NCBI GenBank assembly: GCA_036186865.1
Contig: AP025040.1
Span: 35,600,912 to 35,664,911, forward strand
Length of the DNA: 64,000 nt
Direction of reading: 5' to 3'
Source of the DNA: Eustoma russellianum
Taxonomy: Eukaryota; Streptophyta; Magnoliopsida; Gentianales; Gentianaceae
Position 1 is the first letter of the stretch; every line of letters starts with the position of its first letter. Of this stretch, positions 56,101 through 64,000 are shown one piece after another. The position numbers and the translations under genes were made by a program. The notes below the pieces were generated by a model. That model made no database searches, was not told the origin of the DNA, and saw nothing but the letters and a program-made list of their open reading frames with translations.

Positions 56101-56553
56101 CATAAACTAGGAATCCTACGTGTCCTTTCTTCAACGCCTTTTGGGCACGGATCGAATTCACATAAATATTCTTAGGAAATTTCCTCAATTTCGAGCCTTC
56201 ATGAAAAGTTACTTTCTCACGTGTCGGGTCCTTAATATTAACCGGCCTTTCACTGCAATCAATGTGTGCTCAATTCTTGGAGAGCCAATCAATTCCAAGA
56301 ATTATGTCGAAGTCGCTCATGTTTATTGGGATCAAATCTGCTACAAACTGTTGTTCGTCGAACTCAATTTCACAGCCTTTGTACAATTGGTGGGAAACAA
56401 GTACTTAATTACCAGCTGCTTGAACTCTATATGGCGTCCCAAGATGGACTGGACTATGATCAATATTCTTTACAAACTTCCTCGAGATAAATGAGTGGCT
56501 AGCGCCACTATCAAACAACACATTTGCAGGCACGGAACACACTAATATAGCTC
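53130..56553 (-). pseudogene. pol: Gypsy-3 protease - RT - RNase H - integrase - chromodomain
   Basis: Minus strand. Protease: GAILVCSVPANVLFDSGASH right after the intron (56553 downward). RT: RMAPAELKELKEQLCKLLEN near 55900 and VVFIDDILIYSPDEKSHAAH near 55420. RNase H: FVVYSDASKNRLGCVLMQKD near 55000. Integrase: FVERCLVCQKVKAEHQRPTG near 54250, ITMDFVTDLPRTKNG, VCDRDPRFTS and HPQTDGQ. Chromodomain: EEVPERIVDRKKRL (53243), then after a frameshift VKVQWKHHSIDEATW to a stop at 53130. Frameshifts near 55350, 55760, 54400 and 53640 and a stop after HPQTDGQ make it non-functional. Confidence 0.9.
55651..55720 (-). other. Inferred intron in Gypsy-3 RT (70 bp)
   Basis: The minus-strand frame reads DDLFDQLR up to CGA, then GTAAGAAATTAAA ... 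CTTGGTACAG, then GAA-GCA-CGA-GTT (EARVFSKIYLRSGY). The joined sequence is the normal RT motif. Gypsy-1 and Gypsy-2 read straight through here. Phase 0. Confidence 0.62.
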
Positions 56554-56635
56554 CTGAATTATGCAAGATTGACTAAGCAACAAAAGCAATAATATCTTGC
56601 AAAAATTTAAACATTGCATAAATCTTAAAACATAC
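56554..56635 (-). other. Inferred gag-protease intron, Gypsy-3 (82 bp)
   Basis: Minus strand: DVTG up to ACT-G, then GTATGTTTTAAG ... GCATAATTCAG, then GA-GCT-ATA (GAILVCSVPANV). Same codon and phase 1 as in Gypsy-1 and Gypsy-2. Confidence 0.65.
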
Positions 56636-57904
56636 CAGTCACGTCATTAGCTTCATCAACAGCGGCATTAGTCATAACATGAACTTTTGCTTTTTCTCAC
56701 TGACGCTGGTTCCTTAGTTGCTACTGCTACAGGGCTCCTTTCTCTGGGCAGTCTTTGATCATGTGGCCGACTTTCCCACATCCAAAGCATGTGGTCCCCT
56801 TGTATGGATGGTTCTTGAGTATGTGGCCCACCTTGCCATATCCGAAATACTTCTCTGCCTGAATGAAACATTCTCCCATGTGATGCTTCTAGCAGTGAGG
56901 ACAAGCCGGGATAGCTGGCTGCTGCTGATCCTGATTTCTCGGATGATTCTTTTGCTGTGAATGGCGCTGGAAACAATTATGATTCTTTCCTTGTCGTCCG
57001 GGTCCTCTGAAATTCTGTTTGGCGGCTTTATGCGATCCTCCGCTTCCAGACACTTCCCTTCCTCTCTTTTATCCATTCTGATCCCGACGGATGATGTCTC
57101 TTTCAATTCTATAACATGCATCAATCATGCTCCGAAGTTTGCTGGATTTGCATTAACCAACAAGGTCCTGATTCTTGGATTCAATCCTCTTTCAAACTTC
57201 AGCATCTTAGTCTCCTCGTCATTCATAGTTGATGGCTGAAATCTCCCTAAAGCTATAAACTTGTTTGCATAGTCTGCAACGGTCATTTCTTGCTCTTGCT
57301 TCAATGACTCAAACTCATGTCTTTTCTGTAGCTTCACAGAAGGAGGTATGTAAAACTTGTTGAACTCCTGTAGGAATCTCTCCCGTGGTATCGGTCTCAG
57401 TAAAGATTGCAAATTTTCCTTCCACCATTGATTTTCTTCTCCAAGTAGGAAGGGTCTTACAGTTTGGGTTTTCATCTCTTCAGGTGCACGGACTAACTCA
57501 AAACAGTTCTCTACTTCATCTAGCCACTTTTCCGCAGCATCAGAATCTGATTTTCCTACGAATGGTGGTACATTGGCTCTCTTCAGTTTCTCAAAATAGT
57601 ATTGTGCATTCCTAACTGGCTCATGTGGTTGAGGAGGGGCATTCTGCTGCATCATCAGCTGACCAATCTGAGTCACAGTCTGGCAGAAAGCGTGGAAAGT
57701 ATGCATGTCCAGAATCATCTAAGGTAAAGGCCCCTGAGGTGGAGGATTATTCTGAGCAGGAGGTGGGTTCTGATCCTGCGGTGGTGGTGGTGGAGGGACC
57801 TGAGCGGGTGGAGGAGAAATGGGCTCTTGGGGCTGTGGAGGCACCGGCTCCTGTGCAACGGGTTGGGCTCTAGCAGGTCTGCCTTGAGGTCGAGCCATCT
57901 GCAC
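56636..57904 (-). pseudogene. gag: Gypsy-3 gag
   Basis: Starts MQMARPQGRPARAQPV with a proline-rich N terminus. A stop (57719) precedes an open capsid segment at 57125-57718 (AEKWLDEVENCFELVRAPEE, QWWKEN, FYIPPSVKLQKRHEFESLKQ, DYANKFIALGRF, KMLKFERGLNP). Downstream, the knuckles appear as CFGCGKVGHMIKDC and two decayed copies in another frame, so at least one frameshift separates them. The last codons before 56635 are VHVMTNAAVDEANDVTG. Confidence 0.88.
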
Positions 57905-58184
57905 TATGGGGCGTCAAAATTTATTCGTAGTTGAATAATCATAATATATGACGGAAATAAATTCTTAATTTAAAGGAATCTCGAACAACGAGAAAAAGAG
58001 ATAAGATTCAGATTTAAATCTCGTTGACTAGGATTTAATCATTAGGTTAAGGTCCTAATTCCAGTATAAGTCATCATAGTCTAAGGTCAACACTCTTCTA
58101 AGATCATGACTTAGGTCTAAGGTCAAACTTAGATTTTCTAAAATCATAACTTAATTCTATATTCTGCCCGAATCTAGAGCCTAG
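57905..58184 (-). other. Gypsy-3 untranslated leader
   Basis: Contains degenerate AGTCTAAGGTCA / GATCATGACTTAGG repeats (58060-58150) like those in the Gypsy-4 leader. No gene. Confidence 0.6.
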
Positions 58185-58196
58185 GCTCTGATACCA
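58185..58196 (-). promoter_or_regulatory. Gypsy-3 primer binding site
   Basis: The minus strand reads TGGTATCAGAGC, an exact complement of the initiator tRNA-Met 3' end, two bases inside the LTR edge. Confidence 0.88.
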
Positions 58197-58198
58197 CT

Positions 58199-58543
58199 TG
58201 TAGCGCCCCGCACCCAGCCTGTTCGGATACGGTGCGCCCGCCGTACTTCACTACGGAGAGTACCAGGAGTCAATGCATAACGTGTCGTAGTCCATAACAA
58301 ACTGTATGGACTTCCATGCTTACATATCAACAAGTAAGCAAAACTTAGGTAGAATAAAAACTTTTAAATAAAACATTCCGAATATCCAACATTAGGTTTA
58401 CAACCATTTCTGCGAAATAAAAGAAAGTCCCAAATCAAAGTTTCCAACATAAGTTCATCAAAACATAACCCATCATAAGAAAGTCCTTAAGCTGTCATCC
58501 TCTCGCACGTCTACAGATAGCGAACTTTAGGCTCGTCATCAAT
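58199..58543 (-). repeat. Gypsy-3 5' LTR, inner part only
   Basis: Matches 49538-49880 closely (TGTAGCGCCCCGCACCC to CTCGTCATCAAT). It is cut by Gypsy-2, with tcaat as the probable target duplication (58539-58543). Confidence 0.88.
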
Positions 58544-59507
58544 TGTCATACCGCGTGACTTTTAAGTACGACTCTCAATATTTAGAAGTCAAATCTTAAA
58601 CACAACTTAACTAATAGTATAGGTTAAGAAGCTTAGGAAAATAGAATATAGAAAAATAAGAGAAAGGATTAAAAGTGAGAATTAAGGAAAATTAAGCGAA
58701 ATTACCAAAATACCCCCAACTAAATGATAGGGGAGTTATACAACACTTAGTATAATTCCCCATCAGCCTAAGGGGTCGGTTAAAATAGGGAAAAAGGAGG
58801 AAACCGCCAGAGAGAAAAGAGAAGGAAGAGGAGAGGAAAAGAGAGAAAAGAGAAAGAGAGAAAGGAAGAAGAAGAGGAAGAAGAACTTGCGGTCAACCAA
58901 GGTGCAATACTTACCGAAATTCTGCAGTAAATTCGTAAGCTTAACTAGAAACAAAGGTAAGTAACAAATTTTGATTCTATAGGCCCTATGTTCTTACAAA
59001 GAGAAAACTTGGATCACACATTAGTAGCTTTGGTTTGTGTATGTAAAATGCTTTACTATATGTAATTGTTGTTTTTGTTGATGGTGTATAGTCATGCTCT
59101 TTGGGCCAATTCTTGAAAATGGTTATGTTGTTATCTTTGTTGATAATTTGCCCATAAAAGTGTTATCCGTAATGTGTTCATTGTTTTGGTATAAGATCTT
59201 GAGTTCATTAAGTACATTCTAAGTGTTTTGAGTGTATTTGCAGAAGGTTGAAGGATTAAAGATGTCATTGGTGTAGACTTGTTGTGTTGGAAAGTTGAAG
59301 TGATACATTGGAGGTTGTGGGTGATAGAAGGCTTAGAATGGACACTACTTTACATGTTTAGGAATCAACTCTTGCTAGTCGTGTGTTAAGTATGATGAAT
59401 CTGGGTGCTAAGATGGATCTTGAAGTGTAAACATGAAAGAAATGAAGAAGAAAGGTGATGGGAGGAAGTTACTGCAGAAAAACAGCAGTTCTGAACCGTC
59501 AGAACAC

Positions 59508-59775
59508 TTCGAACACCTACATTAGGCGCTTCAAGTCACATTAGGCGCCTAATGTAGGCATTCAATGTGTCCCAGTGCATCCCCGTACACTTCGAACACC
59601 TACATTAGGCGCTTCATGTCACATAAGGCGCTTCATGTAGGCGTTCGATGTATACGGCACATCCCCGAACACTTCGAACGTCTAGCATAGGCGCCTCATG
59701 TCCCCTTTAGGCGCCTCATGTGGCATTCCAAGTATACTGGAAGTCTTTTTGACCCTTTAGGCGCCCTATGTATGT
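59508..59775. repeat. Palindromic TTAGGCGCCTAA array, Gypsy-2 LTR
   Basis: A perfect 18-bp palindrome ACATTAGGCGCCTAATGT (59538-59555) and about seven related half or full units (ACATTAGGCGCTTCATGT, CATAGGCGCCTCATG). They are interleaved with CACTTCGAACACCTA words. The array sits where Gypsy-1 has its CGATCGAT array. Confidence 0.88.
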
Positions 59776-60120
59776 GTAGTAACTCTATACACTTCTTTTG
59801 AACATAAAATGCGAGGGTATTTGAGGTGTAATTGAGGAATAGATGGTAAGTTTGACTAAGTAAGAATAAGATTGAATCCCAAGTGAATTAGTGAGACGAA
59901 CAGACTTGGAAAGATACGAACATGGAATGTTTGAGGTGCAATACCGTATACTTGATATGTAAGATGTGTGTGTGTGTTACCTGTTTGATACGAAGTTGCA
60001 TGAGCATCCTACATCATGACATGGGCACTTGCATTTGACTTGAGAATTTCTTTGCGAAAGAACATGTGTTTACAGGAAAAGATTAAAGTTTTCGAAAGGC
60101 AAACTATGGCTGCTGGTTCA

Positions 60121-60410
60121 TCACAGGGTATAAAAGTCACGCCTGCAAAAGCAGGGTATAAAAGCGTGACCTGTGAATCAACAGCAGGGTATAAAATATT
60201 TTATGGGGCCGTGGACCTATCAGCACCGATATATGATATATTTAATGGGGCCGTGGACCTATCAGCACGGATATATGATGTATGTAATAGGGCCGTGGAC
60301 CTTTCAGCACGGGGTATAAAGTTATATGTTATGGGGCCGTGGACCTTTCAGCACGGGGTATAAAGTTCTGTTTGCTGTGGACTGATCACCCACAGGGTAT
60401 AAAGTTCTGC
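60121..60410 (+). repeat. Hairpin/TATAAAG array, Gypsy-2 LTR
   Basis: Several units contain GCACGGGGTATAAAGTT and GGGGCCGTGGACCTTTCA. CACGG pairs with CCGTG around a GGTATAAAG-containing loop. Earlier units have CACAGGGTATAAAAG and GCAGGGTATAAAA. Confidence 0.85.
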
Positions 60411-60774
60411 TACGCGAAGAATATTATAAGAAGAGTTATGAAATGTTTAATGAAATGACACGCATGACATGTTTATGAAAGAAGACATATGCATGGGTGT
60501 TGTGTGTGGTTTTAAAGAAGTACATGCATCATGATACACGAAGCATAAGATTTGACATGCAAGAAATGTGACTAGCTTATGTCTTGTTTATGTGATATGT
60601 TGTTTTAGTACCCGTTTGTTCTCGTATTCGCGTATCATGTATGTGGTTTATCTGTTTTGAGGATTTCTTATGAAGATGCTATTTGCTAACCCGAGCACCT
60701 TATTTTGGGCAATGACGTATACACTGGTGACTCGTCATGTGTGATCTCGTAAGGTGTATAGACGGGTTACTTGC

Positions 60775-60791
60775 TGGCGATATTTTCGCTA
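60775..60791 (+). promoter_or_regulatory. Hairpin before the LTR acceptor, Gypsy-2
   Basis: TGGCGA-TATTT-TCGCTA: a 6-bp stem with one G-T pair and a five-base loop, 25-26 bp before the acceptor. Confidence 0.68.
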
Positions 60792-60820
60792 AGAACCGAT
60801 ACTCTATTTCCTTTTCAGGT

Positions 60821-60919
60821 GAGCCAGAATACGAAATGATATTTGTCAAGGACGATGGCGAGTGGGCTCAATGGGATGATGGACATGGAACTGGATGGAT
60901 GTTTGATTACTTTCTTTAA
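60821..60919 (+). CDS. Conserved micro-frame in LTR exon 2, Gypsy-2
   Basis: After CAG-GT the frame reads EPEYEMIFVKDDGEWAQWDD, continues GHGTGWMFDYFL and stops. The frame is also open upstream to an ATG at 60737, but similarity with Gypsy-1 begins only after the acceptor. Against Gypsy-1, 14 of the first 20 residues are identical and about half of the differing codons differ silently. Confidence 0.42.
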   Translation, partial: EPEYEMIFVKDDGEWAQWDDGHGTGWMFDYFL

Positions 60920-61163
60920 GTTGGAAAACTTCATGTTTGTTATACTGTACTGGAGGATATGTTAGACAGTTGATCGAACACCTTTTATTTCCGCTGTATC
61001 TTCTGGTTATATTAATGATGGTGAAGTTTTAAATTTTACGACGTTTCCGCTGATTTATCTTATGTCATGAACGCTTGATCTGCTTTGACGCTTCGTAGTT
61101 CTCATAGTAGACTATGGCAGGTGCACTGGTTCCGATACTAGTATCGGTCCAGGGCGCTACAGG

Positions 61164-61175
61164 TGGTATCAGAGA
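61164..61175 (+). promoter_or_regulatory. Gypsy-2 primer binding site
   Basis: TGGTATCAGAGA, two bases after the LTR. It is complementary to initiator tRNA-Met except the last base. Confidence 0.85.
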
Positions 61176-61440
61176 CTAGGCTTCAGATCTATCTCGGAAA
61201 CTTAGGTTCACGATCTTTTAGACATTTAAGATATGATTCGCCCTTAAGGTTGATCCTTAGTTATAAGTACTGATTTCTCTAGAGTTTAAGTATGATCTGG
61301 GTTGGGTGTGTGCGAGCACGTTTATCATCTAATTTCGTATTAATAGTTTACTACATACCTCACCCATTCTTACGCGTTCAAGCCTTCAGTAACATCTTGT
61401 ATTTACTGAATGCTAATGCAATGTTGATTTTTCAGAGAAA

Positions 61441-62515
61441 ATGCCTCCAAGAAGGGATAACGCAGGGAACTCCAACAACGAACAGGAGAGCCAGCCACCA
61501 CAAGTTGTTTTACCCCAGGTGCTCACTGATGCGCTTACGGTGATTGCACAAGGGTTTGGTCAACAGTATCAGCCTCCGCCTCCTCCACCGCCCCAGCATA
61601 ACATCCGGTTCTTTTATGAAGAAATGAGAAAGATGAGGGTGCCAGAGTTTGGAGAATGTACCGATCTTGAGGAGGCTCAACACTGGCTGGCTGAGGTAGA
61701 GAAATGTTTTCGATTGGTACAAGTGCCTGAGGAGATAAAGGTAGATGTGGCCACACCCCTTCTATGTGTCAAAGCTAGTGAATGGTGGAATGGAATGGTG
61801 TTGAGAATGACCTCACCAATTTCATGGGCACAGTTTTGTGATGTTTTCCTAAAGTATTACGTACCAGAGACTGCGATATTGGAAAAGATAAGAGCGTTTG
61901 ACAGATTGGAGCAAGGAAGGATGACGGTGTCGGAGTATGCAGATGCTTTCCATGCCTTGGGTAAGTTTGCCCCTACTATTATGTCTGATAATCGCCTTAA
62001 GATGACGAAGTTCGAGAGGGGTTTGAACTCAAGGATACAGTCGGCAATAGTGAACGCATGAATGAAAACTTATGAGGACATGTTGGATGCATGTTTTCGG
62101 GTTGAGAGTGACTTCCGCAGAGTAGCGGCAAGAGCAGCTAGTGCAGGAGCGTCTGACAGAGGCAAAAGGCTAAGAGATGATGTGAGAGTTGGTGGAAGAC
62201 CCAGACATTGGGTCAAGATTCCGAAAAGAGGCCCAGTTGGAAATTTTTAGAGACTCCCACCCTAGAATCCAGTAGTTCAGCAGGCTATAGGAGTTTGCCC
62301 ACACTGCAACAAGAATCACGTCGGAGAGTGTAGAAAGGTGGCTGGAGCATGCTTCCGATGCGGTCAAGTGGGTCACATGATTAGGGACTGTCCAGAGACG
62401 AAGAAAAATACTCCGGGAGAAGCGGCTCAGCAGCCGAGAGCAAAGCCACGAGCAAATGCCCGTGTACATCTCATGACAGACACTGACGTGTAGGAGGCCA
62501 CCGATGTGGTAGCAG
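61441..62515 (+). pseudogene. gag: Gypsy-2 gag (three in-frame stops)
   Basis: ATG at 61441 after TTTTTCAG; MPPRRDNAGNSNNEQESQPP. The capsid region is open for 206 codons (EKCFRLVQVPEEIKVDVATP, WWNGM, YYVPETAILEKIRAFDRLEQ, DAFHALGKFAPTIM). Stops occur at about 62059 (NA-stop-MKTYED), 62248 (GNF-stop) and 62491 (TDV-stop-EATD), all in the same frame, so there are point changes but no frameshift. CCHC knuckles are HCNKNHVGEC and CFRCGQVGHMIRDC at about 62355. Confidence 0.88.
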
Positions 62516-62599
62516 GTACCATTTAAATTAAGTTTGAATTCTTATTGAATTAAGTACTTACGTGTTTAACTTTTTATGTAAAACTTGATATGGCCTTAG
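62516..62599 (+). other. Inferred gag-protease intron, Gypsy-2 (84 bp)
   Basis: GTACCATTTAAATTAAG ... TATGGCCTTAG. Splicing joins GCA-G to GT-GCG-GTT (VVAGAVFVNKIPANV). Unspliced the frame stops within three codons. Confidence 0.65.
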
Positions 62600-64000
62600 G
62601 TGCGGTTTTTGTAAATAAGATACCTGCCAACGTGCTTTTCAATAGCGGCGCAAGCCACTCCTTTGTAGCAAAGAGATTCACTAAGCACCTTGGTAGTTTG
62701 CCTGAATGGTTAGAAACTCCGAATCGCGTTCAAGCGGCCGGAGATCAAATTATGGTTTCGTACCAGCAGTACCGGGGTTGCGACTTAGAGTTTGAAGGAC
62801 AAACATTTTCTGCCACACTGATCCCTAATCAGATGTACGACTTTGACGTTATATTGGGAACGGACTGGTTGGCCAAGTATCACGCCAACATTGATTGTCG
62901 ATTGAAACAAGTGACAATCAAGAACGCTAAGATGGAAGATGTAATGTTTCAAGGGGAACTGGAACGAAAGAAAGTACACAAGAAGGTGTATGTGTCGGTT
63001 GCACAAGCGTGCAAAGCCTTGAGGAATGGTGTGGAGGGATTCCTAGTGTATGCCATGGATGTTACTCAAGAGGTACCGTCTATCGAGCAAATTCCAGTTG
63101 TCAATGAATTTCTTGATGTGTTTCCAGAAGATTTACCAGGAGTACCACCCCCGAAGGAAGTCGAGTTTGAGATAAACTTGATTCTAAGAACTGAACCTAT
63201 TTCTAAAGCCCCTTATAGAATGGCTCCAGCAGAGTTGAAGGAACAACTGCAGGAGTTATTCGACAAGAAGTTTATCCGTCCTACTGTATCGCCCTGGGGA
63301 GCACCTGTTTTGTTTGTGAAGAAGACAGATGGTAGCATGAGACTTTGTATCGATTATAGAGAGTTGAATAAAGTTACCATCAAGAATAAGTATCCCCTTC
63401 CACGAATTGATGATTTGTTTGACCAGCTCAAGGGTGCTAAAATCTTCTCTAAAATTGATCTCCGGTCAGGGTATCATCAACTGCGAGTGAAGGCCGAGGA
63501 CATCGCAAAGACAGCCTTCCGCACAAGATATGGCCACTATGAATTTTTGGTGATGCCGTTTGGATTAACAAATGCCCCTGCAGCTTTTATGGACCTTATG
63601 AATACCGTCTTTCGAGAACAGTTAGACAAGTTTGTAGTGGTATTCATAGATGATATTCTAGTGTATTTTTCTGACGAGCAAACTCACGCCGAGCATTTAA
63701 GAATCGTTTTAGGCATCTTAAGGCAGAAACAACTGTACGTTAAGTTTAGCAAGTGTGAATTTTGGTTAAGAAGTGTGGCTTTTCTGGGTCACGTGATATC
63801 AGAGGAGGGAATTGCTGTGGATCCGAAGAAGGTGGAAGCTATCACAGAATGGCCTAGACCTACTAATGTCACCGAAGTTCGAAGTTTCTTGGGTCTAGCG
63901 GGGTATTATAGGAAGTTTGTCGAGGGATTCTCAAGCATAGCAGTGCCTCTCAGTCGCCTTACTCAAAAGAAGTCCAAGTTTGAGTGGACGGCGGAATGCG
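62600..64000 (+). CDS. pol: Gypsy-2 protease - RT - start of RNase H (partial, open to window end)
   Basis: The frame is open for about 467 codons from the intron acceptor to the window edge. Protease at about 62640 reads FNSGASHSF: the catalytic Asp of DSGA is replaced by Asn, so the protease is probably dead. A linker and the conserved YDFDVILGTDWLAKYHANID follow. RT is complete: LCIDYRELNKVTIKNKYPLP, IFSKIDLRSGYHQLRVKAED, YEFLVMPFGLTNAPAAFMDL and the catalytic box VVFIDDILVY near 63640; then CEFWLRSVAFLGHVISEEGI and SFLGLAGYYRKFVEGFSSIA. It has no intron at the RT position used by Gypsy-3. The remainder lies outside the window. Confidence 0.88.

Larger units (their letters stand above)
49538..58543 (-). 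mobile_element. Gypsy-3: chromodomain-bearing Ty3/gypsy element (Del/Tekay type)
   Basis: 3' LTR 49538-53084, pol and gag 53085-57904, leader and primer site to 58198, and the beginning of the 5' LTR 58199-58543, cut by Gypsy-2. Gag, protease, RT, RNase H, integrase and chromodomain are all recognisable on the minus strand. It is inserted in the SIRE-like element. The five bases before it are tctcc; the matching duplication would lie outside the window. Confidence 0.9.
58957..60818 (+). other. Inferred LTR intron, Gypsy-2 (1862 bp)
   Basis: Donor AAAG/GTAAGTAAC and acceptor CTCTATTTCCTTTTCAG/GT are both strong plant splice sites. Confidence 0.58.
58544..61161 (+). repeat. Gypsy-2 5' LTR (2618 bp)
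   Basis: Starts TGTCATACCGCGTGAC and ends CCAGGGCGCTACA. It holds donor ACAAAG/GTAAGTAAC (58957), a palindrome array (59508-59775), a TATAAAG hairpin array (60121-60410), a hairpin (60775-60791), acceptor CCTTTTCAG (60818) and a conserved micro-frame (60821-60919). These are in the same order as in Gypsy-1, although the primary sequence is largely different. Confidence 0.9.
58544..64000 (+). mobile_element. Gypsy-2: Ty3/gypsy element, 5' half within the window
   Basis: 5' LTR 58544-61161, primer site 61164-61175, gag 61441-62515, then protease and RT open to the window end. It is the innermost, hence probably youngest, member of the nest. Its LTR splice signals are intact. Its RT is closest in style to Gypsy-1. 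Confidence 0.9.

Noticed and set aside
53130..58543. An envelope-like or extra gene in Gypsy-3
   Set aside because: All coding sequence between the LTRs is accounted for by gag, protease, RT, RNase H, integrase and chromodomain.
60737..60919. 60-codon frame starting MCDLVRCIDG as a complete small gene
   Set aside because: Similarity to Gypsy-1 starts only after the splice-acceptor-like CAG at 60818; the upstream part is not conserved, so I annotate only the conserved end.

Overview
The window is plant nuclear DNA, almost certainly from a eudicot. It holds one spliced host gene in an AT-rich, repeat-dominated landscape of LTR retrotransposons and one CACTA transposon. There is no bacterial operon structure, rRNA, tRNA or CRISPR array. 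The host gene (minus strand, 9996-12734) has three exons and encodes an INDETERMINATE DOMAIN (IDD) zinc-finger transcription factor of the IDD14/IDD15(SGR5)/IDD16 type.

Layout, left to right. 1-408 is the end of a SIRE-like Copia LTR. 2614-3620 is a solo LTR with a perfect 5-bp target duplication. 3830-8109 is a minus-strand Tat-type Ty3/gypsy element that has lost gag-protease and both inner LTR ends. 8273-8600 holds dense CGATCGAT palindromes. The IDD gene follows. 15060-19212 is a CACTA-like element (11-bp terminal inverted repeats, AAG duplications) carrying the tail of a plant Ptta/En/Spm transposase on the minus strand and two tandem, paralogous small coiled-coil genes on the plus strand. 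From 19929 two related Copia elements lie head to tail and share a central LTR (starting at 35614). Gypsy-1 (20121-29907, TSD gaaat) is inserted in the first Copia LTR. The second Copia copy is cut at 40656.

From 40657 to the window end there is a one-sided nest. Copia-2 is interrupted by Gypsy-4 (40657, minus, without pol). Gypsy-4's right LTR is interrupted by a SIRE-like Copia (46902, minus). That is interrupted by Gypsy-3 (49538, minus). Gypsy-3's 5' LTR is interrupted by Gypsy-2 (58544, plus), which runs off the window. The closing halves should lie to the right of base 64000.

The most unusual signal is shared by the four Gypsy elements; at least Gypsy-1 and Gypsy-3 have a C-terminal chromodomain (Del/Tekay type). 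Each long LTR appears to contain a 1.7-2.6 kb GT-AG intron (GC-AG or decayed donor in Gypsy-1). Within the intron, Gypsy-1 and Gypsy-2 show the same order of parts: a palindrome array, an array of hairpin units with a TATAAAG-like core, a short hairpin about 25-45 nt before the acceptor, and then a short exon. In three of the four elements that exon could encode a related acidic, Trp-containing peptide (EPEYDMIF... type). Gypsy-1, -2 and -3 also share an 82-89 bp phase-1 intron between the gag zinc knuckle and the protease. Gypsy-1 (RNase H) and Gypsy-3 (RT) each have a further private 70-bp intron. I infer all of these by eye from splice-site motifs and reading frames; transcripts are needed to prove them.
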